A stretch of 64,000 nt of DNA from Gemmataceae bacterium (GTDB taxonomy: Bacteria > Planctomycetota > Planctomycetia > Gemmatales > Gemmataceae): assembly GCA_009691845.1 (NCBI GenBank), contig SIAJ01000003.1, forward strand, positions 1 to 64,000, read 5' to 3'. Shown one piece after another: positions 1 to 7,782 of the stretch. Position 1 is the first letter of the stretch. Each line of letters starts with the position of its first letter. Made by a program: the position numbers and the translations under genes. The notes beneath the pieces were generated by a model. That model was given only the letters and a program-made list of their open reading frames with translations, had not been told where the DNA came from and made no database searches.

Positions 1-927
1 ATGTCGGCCGAGGACGCCCTGCATTTCGGCCTCATTCCGCGCATGCATCGGGGCATCTTCGCCATGAACGAGATCCCCGAACTGGACGAACTGATCCAAG
101 TCGGCCTGTTTAACATCCTCGAAGAACGCGACGTGCAAATTCGCGGCTATCCCATCCAGTTCGACATCGACGTGCTCGTGCTCTTCTCGGCGAACCCGGC
201 CACCTACAACCGTTCGGGCAAGGTCATTCCGCAGTTGAAGGACCGCATTGGCTCGCTGATTCAGACGCACTATCCACTCGAACGCGACATGGGCATTCAG
301 ATTGTCGAGCAGGAAGCGGCGATCGACCTAGGGGGCGATTTCCCGGTGCAGGTGCCGTTCTTCATGAAGGAAGTGATCGAGCAAATCAGCATCTGTGCCC
401 GTAAGTCGAAGTATGTCGATCACTCGTCAGGCGTCAGTGCCCGCTTCAGCATCGCGAACTATCGCACGATGGTTGCCAGTGCTCGCCATCGCGGCGTGCG
501 TCTCGGCGAGAAGCCGGCCGTGCCCAGAATCAGCGACCTGGGCCATCTGCCGACATCGAGCCTCGGCAAGCTCGAACTCGACATGATGGGTGCGACGCAA
601 ATGTCCGAACGCCAGGTGCTCGAAGCCGTCATTGCGGAGGCCATCGGCATCGTGTTCGAGGAGTATGTCGACAAACACGGCGTGGACGAAATCGCGGACA
701 TCTTCTCGAAAGGCGTGAAGATCGAAGTCGGCGACATGCTGCCGTCGAGCATCTATGCCGAACGCCTGAAGCGAGTGCCCAAAGCCTGGGAAAAAGCCTT
801 CGAAGTGAATGCGGCGGAGAGCGAAGCGATTCGAGCAAGCTGCGTGGAATTCGTGCTGGCGGGCATGCACGCGACGGATCGGATTTCACGTTCGACGAAA
901 CATGGGCGGATTGTTTATGAGGCGTGA
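1..927 (+). CDS. Magnesium-chelatase ChlI-like AAA+ ATPase, C-terminal part
   Basis: This is the back half of an AAA+ ATPase of the magnesium-chelatase subunit I / MoxR superclass. The reading frame is open at base 1, so the ATG there is probably internal and the Walker A part lies outside the window. What remains fits the family: a Walker-B-side stretch ([16 protein letters not shown]), a sensor-like segment ([11 protein letters not shown], a counterpart of the usual ATQNP), and a mainly helical C-terminal lid with an acidic tail. The usual role is remodelling a partner protein with ATP. No chlorophyll genes are nearby, so chelatase activity is not implied. It lies 124 bp upstream of the HSP90 gene on the same strand, with a palindrome between them. 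The substrate is unknown. Confidence 0.75.
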   Translation: MSAEDALHFGLIPRMHRGIFAMNEIPELDELIQVGLFNILEERDVQIRGYPIQFDIDVLVLFSANPATYNRSGKVIPQLKDRIGSLIQTHYPLERDMGIQIVEQEAAIDLGGDFPVQVPFFMKEVIEQISICARKSKYVDHSSGVSARFSIANYRTMVASARHRGVRLGEKPAVPRISDLGHLPTSSLGKLELDMMGATQMSERQVLEAVIAEAIGIVFEEYVDKHGVDEIADIFSKGVKIEVGDMLPSSIYAERLKRVPKAWEKAFEVNAAESEAIRASCVEFVLAGMHATDRISRSTKHGRIVYEA

Positions 928-931
928 CTTG

Positions 932-959
932 GTTCGAGCCGTTGGCTCGAACGCTAAAC
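932..959. repeat. Palindromic intergenic repeat, GGCTCGAACGCTAAAC family, copy 1
   Basis: GTTCGAGCC-gtt-GGCTCGAAC forms a 9-bp perfect stem and is followed by GCTAAAC. A second copy of the same unit lies at 24294-24321. A reversed GTTTAGCG flank occurs beside the hairpin at 10927-10949. It sits just after the ATPase stop and could act as a 3' end or be a dispersed repeat. Confidence 0.7.
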
Positions 960-1051
960 GTGTTTCTGACAATTCTTGCGGTGCCCCCCACGCCGAACCC
1001 GCTCCGCTATAATTGCTCCATTCATCATTGCGATCATCCACCGAGGACGCC

Positions 1052-2860
1052 GTGGCCCATAAATTTCAGATCCATCTGCGCGGCATCATCGATCTGCTCT
1101 CCAAGCACTTGTACAGCGGGCCGGAGGTGTTTGTCCGCGAACTCTTGCAGAACGGTGTGGATGCGATTCGGGCCCGCCAGAAGGTCGAGCCGGAGTTCGC
1201 GGGATCGCTGTCGCTCGAACTGCACACTCCCAAGGGAAAGCCGGCCACGCTGGTCGCGACCGACGATGGCATCGGACTCACCGAAGAGGAAGTCCACAAG
1301 TTCTTGGCCACCATCGGCGAGAGTTCGAAACGCATGGCCGAGGGTGATCGGCCCACGGACTTCATCGGGCAATTCGGCGTCGGCATTCTGTCGTGCTTTC
1401 TGGTCAGCGACGAAATTGTAGTCATCTCGCGTTCGGCAAAAAAGAATTCGCCGGCAGTCGAATGGCGAGCGAAGCCCGATGGCACTTACGATGTCCGCAC
1501 GCTGACTGGCGATCTTTCCCCTGGCACTCAGGTCATTCTGACGGCCCGCGAGGATGCCGAGGAGTTCTTCAAGTTCGAACGGCTCAGCGAACTTGTCAAG
1601 CATTTTGGCGGCATGTTGCCCTACCCCATCAAGGTGTCGAGCGGCAAGCGAAACGAGATTGCCAACGAGCGTGGCGTCCCCTGGCGGCAAGAGTTTTCGT
1701 CGGAGAAGGAACGCACGCAATCGCTACTCCGGTTCGGGCTCGAGGCCTTCGGGCTCGATTTTCTGGATGCCCTGCCCTTGCGGTCCAAGGCAGGCGACAT
1801 TGATGGCGTGGCCTTCATCCTGCCGCACGAAGCCAGCCTGACTGCTCGACGAGCACATCGCGTATACCTGAAAAACATGCTGCTTTCGGAGAGTGCGGAC
1901 AATCTGCTGCCCGACTGGGCCTTCTTCTTGAAAGCCGTGGTGAACGCGAACGACTTGCGGCCGACTGCGAGCCGTGAGACGTTTTACGACGACGACAAAC
2001 TGGCCGCCGCCCGTGATTCGCTTGGCGATTGCTTGCGGGCGTACCTCGTGAACCTAGCCGAGAAACGGCCCGAGAAGCTGGAAAAATTCATCGACCTGCA
2101 TCATCGGGCGTTAAAAGCCCTCGCGGCCGAGGACGACGAGTTCTATCGTCTGTTTATCGACTACCTGCCATTCGAAACCACGCATGGGCGCATGTCGCTT
2201 GGCGAGTACCGGCGCGAACATGGCAATCTGCTGTTCACGCCGACCGTCGATCAGTTTCGGCAAATTGCCCGGGTGGCGTCTGCTCAGGGGCGATGCGTGA
2301 TCAACGCGGGTTACTCGTACGATCACGAGTTGCTCACGAAGGCCCCCGAGGTCTTTGACGACCTGACCGTCGAGGAACTCGATGCCACCGAGATCGTGCA
2401 GTCGTTCGAGGACGTATCGCTGGAAGAACAAGAATCCGCACACCTGCTGATGAGCGTGGCGGAGTCGGCCCTGAAGTCTTTCCGTTGCGAGCCGGAGTTG
2501 AAGAAGTTCAAGCCGAACGAACTGCCCGCGTTGTTTAGCACTAGCAAGGATGGCCGATTCTTCCGTTCGCTGGAGCAATCGAAAGAGATTGCCGACCCGC
2601 TGTGGGGAGGCGTGCTCGATCAACTCGGCAAGCGCGAAAAGCGAACATCGGCCCACTCGCAACTTTGTTTCAACTTTGAGAACCCGCTAGTTCGTCGATT
2701 GGTCAGTTTGACAAAGAAACCGCTGTTGCGACGGTCGGTAGAGATGCTCTATGTTCAATCGCTGTTGCTCGCGCATCAGCCATTGAACACGAAAGAGATG
2801 GGGCTATTGAACGACGGACTCCTGGCGATGATTGAGTTTGGCATGGCGAATGAGGAGTGA
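1052..2860 (+). CDS. HSP90-family molecular chaperone (divergent HtpG)
   Basis: A 602-residue chaperone of the HSP90 class with the GHKL ATP-binding fold. The helix ELLQNGVDAI (residues 30-39) carries the Mg-binding Asn. DDGIG (71-75) and the lid glycines GQFGVG (106-111) follow, then a middle domain and a dimerisation tail. It is near E. coli HtpG in length (624) but differs from the classic ELISNASDA helix and lacks a C-terminal MEEVD. The GTG at 1052 is preferred because GAGG lies seven bases upstream and the ATP domain begins at once; a longer frame from 1013 adds only 13 residues. A decayed and an intact TPR-like gene follow, suggesting partners, since TPR proteins are known HSP90 co-chaperones in eukaryotes. 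That link is inference. Confidence 0.88.
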   Translation: MAHKFQIHLRGIIDLLSKHLYSGPEVFVRELLQNGVDAIRARQKVEPEFAGSLSLELHTPKGKPATLVATDDGIGLTEEEVHKFLATIGESSKRMAEGDRPTDFIGQFGVGILSCFLVSDEIVVISRSAKKNSPAVEWRAKPDGTYDVRTLTGDLSPGTQVILTAREDAEEFFKFERLSELVKHFGGMLPYPIKVSSGKRNEIANERGVPWRQEFSSEKERTQSLLRFGLEAFGLDFLDALPLRSKAGDIDGVAFILPHEASLTARRAHRVYLKNMLLSESADNLLPDWAFFLKAVVNANDLRPTASRETFYDDDKLAAARDSLGDCLRAYLVNLAEKRPEKLEKFIDLHHRALKALAAEDDEFYRLFIDYLPFETTHGRMSLGEYRREHGNLLFTPTVDQFRQIARVASAQGRCVINAGYSYDHELLTKAPEVFDDLTVEELDATEIVQSFEDVSLEEQESAHLLMSVAESALKSFRCEPELKKFKPNELPALFSTSKDGRFFRSLEQSKEIADPLWGGVLDQLGKREKRTSAHSQLCFNFENPLVRRLVSLTKKPLLRRSVEMLYVQSLLLAHQPLNTKEMGLLNDGLLAMIEFGMANEE

Positions 2861-2865
2861 GTCTT

Positions 2866-2905
2866 ACTCCCCTTCCCTCTTGGGGAAGAGGTTGGGGGTT
2901 AGGTG
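2866..2905. repeat. Short GC-rich palindromic dispersed repeat
   Basis: The segment reads roughly CTCCCCTTCCCTCTTGGGG followed by AAGAGGTTGGGGGTTAGG. CCCCTTCC and the downstream GGGGAAG pair as an inverted repeat. It has the look of a widespread bacterial intergenic repeat and marks where the relic gene at 2903 loses recognisable coding sequence. Confidence 0.5.
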
Positions 2906-3126
2906 AAGTCCTCGCACGCACGCTGGGCGGAGGCGGCCATCGCTGCCAAGTCGTTTCTCGAAGGGACGATCAAGAGAGCGGGTTATCTCGACACGGTGCT
3001 GAGTTGGATGCTCCTTCCTCTACTGCGACTTGGACGAATCGAGCAGGCCATGGCCGTTCACGAGCGGGGTATCGCCTGACGATCCAGAACGCGGCCTTGG
3101 TCACGCAGGCCGGAAAGGGAATCTGA
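2903..3126 (+). pseudogene. Decayed fragment of a TPR-like paralogue of the next gene
   Basis: Translated from the GTG at 2903, this stretch gives MLLPLLRLGRIEQAMAVHER, which matches VLLPLLHVGRGKDAMAYHHR inside the next gene: about 14 identities over 23 positions including the following GY. The match leaves the first frame at about 3066-3070, where a TGA follows, and continues one frame over as GYRLTIQNAALVTQAGKGI to a TGA at 3124-3126. So one end is missing and there is an internal frameshift. It looks like the remains of a tandem duplicate, lying one base before the ATG of the intact copy. A palindromic repeat borders its 5' edge. Confidence 0.65.
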
Positions 3127-3127
3127 C

Positions 3128-4258
3128 ATGGCGAAACATCGAGAGTCCGATCACACCGAGCAGGTCGAACGCCTGTTGGAGCAGGCCAAGGAGTTGAAAC
3201 ACGGTCCCACGCGTATTGAAGTGTGCGAAGAGGCGGTGCGCCTGGCGGATTCGCACGGCGACCTGCCCCTTGCCTTCAAGGCCCGCGATGAACTGATGAG
3301 GGCTGCCGAAACGGGAGGACGGCCTGACTTGATGATTGTCAGCTTTTCGTGGTGCTTGTCGATGTTCGATCGCAAGGAGGACACTGGCATATCCCCCTTT
3401 CAACTCCTTTGGAAGATGAAGTGGGTGGTCGCGGACCTTCCCAGCTTTCCCGAGATTGAACTCCCGACAATTCACAAGATGCTCGACGACATGGAACGAC
3501 GGTTCCGCGATCATTCGGGCTCGATCCAGCCGGTTGTGGGAATGCGACGCTCCGTGGCCCTGCTGACAGGTGACAACGCGGAGGCACGGCGAGCGCACAA
3601 ACAGTTCATGTGCATGCCGCGATCGTTCCTCAGCGACTGTCATGCGTGTGAACTCAACAGCCTGGCGCAATACTGGATGGACATGGGCAAACGCACACTG
3701 GGAATTCGGAAGGCCGAAGAACTCATTGCCAGCGGTCGGACATGCCTGTCAGTGCCAGACAGCACCTATGCCAGAGTTTTGCTGCCGCTGTTGCACGTTG
3801 GTCGCGGCAAGGACGCGATGGCCTACCACCATCGAGGGTATGAGCGAAGTCGGCGTTCTTCGGTTCCGTTGGACGTGTGCCGCTGGGGCGATCACCTTGC
3901 ATTCCTGGCCCTCACCGGCAACGACGCTCGCGCCGTCAAACTCACGGAAACACACATGCCCAAAGTGGAATCGGGACACGACCCGCTCTCGACGTTGTCG
4001 TTTTTGCGAAACATGATGGTGGCGGTCGATTGTCTTGCGGAGCGAAAGGCCAAGATCAAGATGCGACTGCCGGTCGAATCCACGCTGGCGAATTCCAGGG
4101 GCGAATACGTGCTGACAGACCTGGCGAAGTCGATCAAGGGCCGTGTACTGAAACTGTCTCGGCAATTCGATCGGCGAAATGGGAATGGCGATTGCGTCGA
4201 GGCCATGGATCGGGCCTTGACGATCAAGAAGAAAGCGGTGCGTGTGCCGTTGAAATAA
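3128..4258 (+). CDS. TPR-like helical protein of unknown function
   Basis: A 376-residue soluble protein, almost entirely helical by composition, with no signal peptide or membrane segment. Repeated pairs of amphipathic helices (for example EQAKELKHGPTRIEVCEEAV near the N-terminus and ARVLLPLLHVGRGKDAMAYH in the middle) give it the look of a degenerate TPR solenoid. The tail is rich in Lys and Arg. The ATG at 3128 has an AAAGGGA-type ribosome site seven bases upstream. It follows the HSP90 gene on the same strand, separated by the relic of a paralogue. A role as an HSP90 partner or adaptor is possible, but only from position. I do not recognise a named family. Confidence 0.7.
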   Translation: MAKHRESDHTEQVERLLEQAKELKHGPTRIEVCEEAVRLADSHGDLPLAFKARDELMRAAETGGRPDLMIVSFSWCLSMFDRKEDTGISPFQLLWKMKWVVADLPSFPEIELPTIHKMLDDMERRFRDHSGSIQPVVGMRRSVALLTGDNAEARRAHKQFMCMPRSFLSDCHACELNSLAQYWMDMGKRTLGIRKAEELIASGRTCLSVPDSTYARVLLPLLHVGRGKDAMAYHHRGYERSRRSSVPLDVCRWGDHLAFLALTGNDARAVKLTETHMPKVESGHDPLSTLSFLRNMMVAVDCLAERKAKIKMRLPVESTLANSRGEYVLTDLAKSIKGRVLKLSRQFDRRNGNGDCVEAMDRALTIKKKAVRVPLK

Positions 4259-4293
4259 GTCCTGACGCGGAGCGGGAGGACTACATTTGAAAA

Positions 4294-5079
4294 TCAGCTC
4301 GCTCGCCTTGGGTCGGAGCGATTGCCAAACAATCTGAACAAGTGCGGCGCGGGCAGCGAACGACGATCCATCCGAATGATTCGAGGCTCGACATCTCGCG
4401 GGGAGCTTGCGCTCGGTCCCGGAACGAACTGCAACACGAATGCCCCCTCGGCCTCGACATCCAGTCTCTCGGCCTGTTCGCTCCGCAGAATCTCGAACTG
4501 CACGCGGTCGGCGAGGGTTCGCAGGCCAGACGACTTCTTGAACTGGAACTGCGAAGTGCGAACGGCTTTCTCGGCATCGCGAAGTCGGTTCAGCGCGAGC
4601 AAGCCTTCAATCGTTTCGCCGAGCGTATCGAGTGATGCGGGACGGAGTCGCATTGCGCGGCCGAAGGCTTTGAACGCAAGCGATCGCTTTCCCATCCGCA
4701 GGCAACTCCAGCCGAGCGAACTCCAGCCGGCCGCGTTCGAAGGATCGAGTCGCGTAGCCCGGCGTCGTGCCTTGTAGGCCCGAAGCGGATCGCCCTCCGG
4801 GTCGAGTTCGACCGCTTGTGCATAGAGCGAGTAAAGACTGGCCTCATCGGGCACGAGATGAATGGCGACCGCAAAGTGCCTGCGTGCTCGACGATAGTTG
4901 CCAAGATCCAGATCGATTTCGCCCAGGAGACGATGTGTCTCGCTCAAGGTGTGCGTGGCCACGCCGGCCTGTTTCACGAGTGGCCGTAACGCCTCTTTCG
5001 ATTCGGCCAAACAGCCCAAATCGAAGAGATGCCGTCCGCGAGCCAGGAGTTGTTGATGAAGCGAAATCGTGGTGTGCAT
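4294..5079 (-). CDS. TPR-repeat protein
   Basis: A 261-residue protein made mainly of tetratricopeptide repeats. Successive 34-residue units can be read, for example SETHRLLGEIDLDLGNYRRA, then a unit around RRATRLDPSNAAGWSSLGWS, then GKRSLAFKAFGRAMRLRP, with the usual small residues at positions 8 and 20. The C-terminal 70 residues are not TPR-like. I chose the ATG at 5079 because GGAGG lies eight bases before it; in-frame ATGs further upstream fall in a palindrome. It lies downstream of lgt on the same strand, separated by a strong terminator, so it probably has its own promoter. It is a likely protein-protein scaffold with no known partner. Confidence 0.75.
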   Translation of the reverse strand: MHTTISLHQQLLARGRHLFDLGCLAESKEALRPLVKQAGVATHTLSETHRLLGEIDLDLGNYRRARRHFAVAIHLVPDEASLYSLYAQAVELDPEGDPLRAYKARRRATRLDPSNAAGWSSLGWSCLRMGKRSLAFKAFGRAMRLRPASLDTLGETIEGLLALNRLRDAEKAVRTSQFQFKKSSGLRTLADRVQFEILRSEQAERLDVEAEGAFVLQFVPGPSASSPRDVEPRIIRMDRRSLPAPHLFRLFGNRSDPRRAS

Positions 5080-5104
5080 AAAAACCGCCTCCATGCGGTA
5101 AGTT

Positions 5105-5121
5105 CCAGGCATCCTGCCTGG
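5105..5121. repeat. Small palindrome upstream of TPR gene
   Basis: CCAGGCA-tcc-TGCCTGG is a 7-bp perfect stem with a 3-base loop. It lies 26 bp upstream of the TPR gene start and resembles the other small intergenic hairpins in this window in design. Confidence 0.5.
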
Positions 5122-5201
5122 CACACTCTTATACCCTGCCTACAGCTGGCTTCAAGCCCAATTTGGAAATGGTGCGTATGTGCTTGATAAAAAACAGGTT
5201 A

Positions 5202-5241
5202 GATCAAAAGCCCAGGGACGGCCGTCCCTGGGCTTTTGATC
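5202..5241 (-). terminator. Perfect 40-bp palindrome, terminator of lgt
   Basis: The two 20-base halves, GATCAAAAGCCCAGGGACGG and its exact reverse complement, form a palindrome with no mismatch and no loop. It begins one base past the lgt stop codon. On the minus strand the stem ends in a CTTTT run and is followed shortly by a run of six T, which fits an intrinsic terminator. The A and T runs on both sides could also let it work on the plus strand. Confidence 0.8.
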
Positions 5242-5242
5242 G

Positions 5243-6547
5243 TCAGGCGGCTTTTGCCGGTCTCTTTCCGCATTTGCGCTGATAGAGTTCCAAACCCAGT
5301 GCCACGAGCAGCATCAGCACGCTGATGTTCTGCGACAGCGTCATGTTCAACGAGGGAATGCCGACGGTGTCCGTATCGTTGCGGAGCCGCTCGTTCAGAA
5401 ATCGATGCACCGCGTAGATGGCCAGGAACAACGTGAAAATCTGCCCGTCGTATCGGCGATAGGGGTAGAACGCGAGCAGGAAAACGACGAGCAGCAGCAT
5501 GCTGATCGTTTCGTAAAGCTGCGTTGGATGCAGGCCCACCGTGCGAGGTGTAAACGGACCGATCGCGATGGTTTGGCCTGCTCGGTCTACCTCAAGAGTC
5601 AGCGAATCGCGGCCACGCGACCGGCCATATTGCATGTCCGACATCAATTCCGTGAACGAATCGAGCGGAATCGCACTGGCCCGGAAGAGCACGATCTTCT
5701 CAATGTTCACGCGGAGTTTCGATAATTCGGCGGGGTCCTCTACGATCAGTCGAATCTGATCATCCCGGTCCGGATGCGGGATCACTCGCGCACCCCCTTC
5801 CTTACCGATCGAACCCGCCTTTTCGACGGCATCGGGCTGCCCCGTGATCAAAAGAACCGCGACATTCTTCCGTCCATTGACGCCGACGATGCGGTCGCCG
5901 ACCAGAAGGCCAGCCCGCTCGGCCGCGGAACCCGTTTCCACGCCGGTAACGACCGATTGTGGCCCGGTAGTGCCGGGTTTCACGGTGAAACCGGTCAAGG
6001 TTTGGTACGAATAAATCCCGACGACTTTTTCCTGGGCCGGGCATGTCAGCAGCGGAAAGCCGGCCGAAGGACAACTGTCCGGCGCAACGTGGCCATAGCA
6101 GCAACCATTCAGGAAGCACCCCATGCGGCCCAGGGCGATGCCGAGTGCCAGGCCAGGGGCACACACATCCGCCAATTTCCAAAACGTGACACCGGCTTTC
6201 TTCAGAAAATACCGGTGAAAGAGGATAAACGCGAGGCACCCGCTGACGATGCCGCCGTAAAGAACGATGCCGCCTTCCCAAATGCGGACGAATTCTTTCA
6301 GCGGACGGTCATACTGAATCATGTACGTGATTCGTGCCCCGACCAACCCGCCAACGAACACCGCGATCACTAAATCTTGCACGCGATCCTTGGGCACGGC
6401 CACGCCCGTTCGTCGCGAACGCCAGGCAAGGAACCACACGCAGGACAAGAACGTGATGAAGAGCATCACGCCGAACCCATGCACGGGCAAGCCGTCCGGC
6501 GGGAACGACTCTTTCAGGATCGGTATGTGGAAGAGGACTTGTTGCAT
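5243..6547 (-). CDS. lgt: Prolipoprotein diacylglyceryl transferase with inserted PDZ-like domain
   Basis: Lgt moves a diacylglyceryl group from phosphatidylglycerol to the lipobox cysteine of prolipoproteins in the inner membrane. The 434-residue protein is far longer than the usual 260-290. Family hallmarks are the membrane segments near residues 25-40, 57-75 and 97-112, GRMGCFLNGCCYG (140-152, the Lgt signature) and HPTQLYE (340-346), then more membrane helices. Between the two motifs lie about 185 extra residues. They include SVVTGVETGSAAERAGLLVG (198-217) followed by DRIVGVNGRK, a clear PDZ-type pattern. Because the loop after the signature faces outside, the domain should be periplasmic. 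It is followed at once by a strong palindromic terminator. Lipoproteins predicted in this window (45882-47327, 58440-59201) would be substrates. Confidence 0.9.
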   Translation of the reverse strand: MQQVLFHIPILKESFPPDGLPVHGFGVMLFITFLSCVWFLAWRSRRTGVAVPKDRVQDLVIAVFVGGLVGARITYMIQYDRPLKEFVRIWEGGIVLYGGIVSGCLAFILFHRYFLKKAGVTFWKLADVCAPGLALGIALGRMGCFLNGCCYGHVAPDSCPSAGFPLLTCPAQEKVVGIYSYQTLTGFTVKPGTTGPQSVVTGVETGSAAERAGLLVGDRIVGVNGRKNVAVLLITGQPDAVEKAGSIGKEGGARVIPHPDRDDQIRLIVEDPAELSKLRVNIEKIVLFRASAIPLDSFTELMSDMQYGRSRGRDSLTLEVDRAGQTIAIGPFTPRTVGLHPTQLYETISMLLLVVFLLAFYPYRRYDGQIFTLFLAIYAVHRFLNERLRNDTDTVGIPSLNMTLSQNISVLMLLVALGLELYQRKCGKRPAKAA

Positions 6548-6572
6548 ATTCAGGTGTCAGTGGGATCTCATC

Positions 6573-6632
6573 GTAGTAGGCACACTCCGTGTGCCGTATG
6601 AATCAGAACGGCACACAACGTGTGCCTACTAC
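6573..6632. repeat. Long inverted repeat with 25-bp arms between moxR and lgt
   Basis: The arms at 6573-6597 and 6608-6632 are reverse complements except for the three central bases. Each begins or ends with GTAGTAGGCACAC and is itself palindromic around GCACAC/GTGTGC. The 10-base spacer is ATGAATCAGA. It fills the gap between the end of the MoxR gene and the start of lgt on the minus strand and touches the MoxR stop codon. It looks like a small non-autonomous repeat and may fold in the transcript. Confidence 0.75.
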
Positions 6633-7621
6633 TATGGAACGGGTAGTTTGTCCAAAATCCGCTTCAGTAAATCTTCGGCCTTCAATTCCTCGGCCTCGGC
6701 TTCGTACGAAACTTGCAGCCGATGCCGAAGGACGTCTGGGGCGGCGGTTTTCACATCTTGCGGCGTCACGTAGCCTCGACCTTCCAGAAACGCCTGGGCA
6801 CGGGCGGCTCGCACCAGGGCTATCGTTGCCCGTGGGCTAGCACCATACTGAATGAGGCCGGTCATCTCCAGCCCATAATCGGCTGGCCGTCGGGTCGCCT
6901 GGACGAGATCGACCAGATAGGCCTTGATCTTGTCGTCCACGTAAATGTCATCGACGGCCTGCCGCAATTCGGAAAGGTCGGTCGGGGAAAGCACAGGCTT
7001 CACGGTCAGTTCGGGCTCGATCTTGCCCATGCGTTCGAGAATCGCCAATTCCTGGGCCCGGGAAGGATAGTCGATCATCACTTTCATCATGAAGCGATCG
7101 ACCTGGGCTTCCGGAAGCGGATACGTCCCTTCTTGCTCAATCGGGTTCTGCGTGGCCAGCACCAGAAACGGTTTCGGCAACTCGTAGGTCTGATCGCCGA
7201 TGGTGACTTGTCGCTCCTGCATGGCTTCGAGCAAGGCGCTTTGCACCTTGGCTGGGGCACGATTGATTTCGTCGGCGAGGATGACGTTGGCGAAAACCGG
7301 GCCCTTCTTGACGGAGAAATTCCCCGAACGCGGGTTGTAAATCTGTGTGCCGACAATGTCCGCTGGAAGTAGATCGGGGGTGAACTGGATGCGGCGAAAT
7401 TCGAGTTGGAGCGATTTTGCAACCGTGCGGACGGCCAGCGTCTTGGCGAGGCCGGGCACGCCTTCGAGCAAGATATGGCCATCGGTGAGCAGCCCAATGA
7501 TGAGGCGTTGCACCAGATGCTTCTGCCCGACCAGAACCTTCTCGACCTCGGCAAAGAAGGGAGCTAGCCGATCGCGGCCGGCCTTCGCTCGGCGATTGAT
7601 TTCTTCGACCGTGTCGTTCAT
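6632..7621 (-). CDS. MoxR-family AAA+ ATPase
   Basis: A 329-residue AAA+ chaperone-like ATPase of the MoxR family, which typically helps assemble or activate complexes containing von Willebrand factor A proteins. Visible motifs are Walker A GVPGLAKT (54-61), Walker B VILADEIN (113-120), sensor 1 LATQNP, and the arginine-finger region EAQVDRFMMKVMI. The length is normal for MoxR. No VWA or DUF58 gene lies next to it, which is unusual since the two are often adjacent; the only VWA-like protein here is the DUF444 protein at 16521. The start codon faces a 161-bp divergent intergenic region shared with the sugar isomerase gene. Confidence 0.93.
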   Translation of the reverse strand: MNDTVEEINRRAKAGRDRLAPFFAEVEKVLVGQKHLVQRLIIGLLTDGHILLEGVPGLAKTLAVRTVAKSLQLEFRRIQFTPDLLPADIVGTQIYNPRSGNFSVKKGPVFANVILADEINRAPAKVQSALLEAMQERQVTIGDQTYELPKPFLVLATQNPIEQEGTYPLPEAQVDRFMMKVMIDYPSRAQELAILERMGKIEPELTVKPVLSPTDLSELRQAVDDIYVDDKIKAYLVDLVQATRRPADYGLEMTGLIQYGASPRATIALVRAARAQAFLEGRGYVTPQDVKTAAPDVLRHRLQVSYEAEAEELKAEDLLKRILDKLPVP

Positions 7622-7782
7622 GCCTCACTCACGTCAGACGCAGTTCGAACTCGTCTCTTTACTATACAGCCAATCCGACCAAACTTTATCCTTGCTACCT
7701 GAAAGCGAACCCGTTAAAAAATCCGCGCGGGCTGTGGGCGTTCCCAAGCACTCAACGTCGTCATTCACGAGGTCAGTTCAAC

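Noticed and set aside
2857-3126. A plus-strand 89-codon open frame as a real small gene
   Set aside because: Its front is a palindromic repeat and its end is the shifted frame of a TPR-like relic, so it is better described as a pseudogene.
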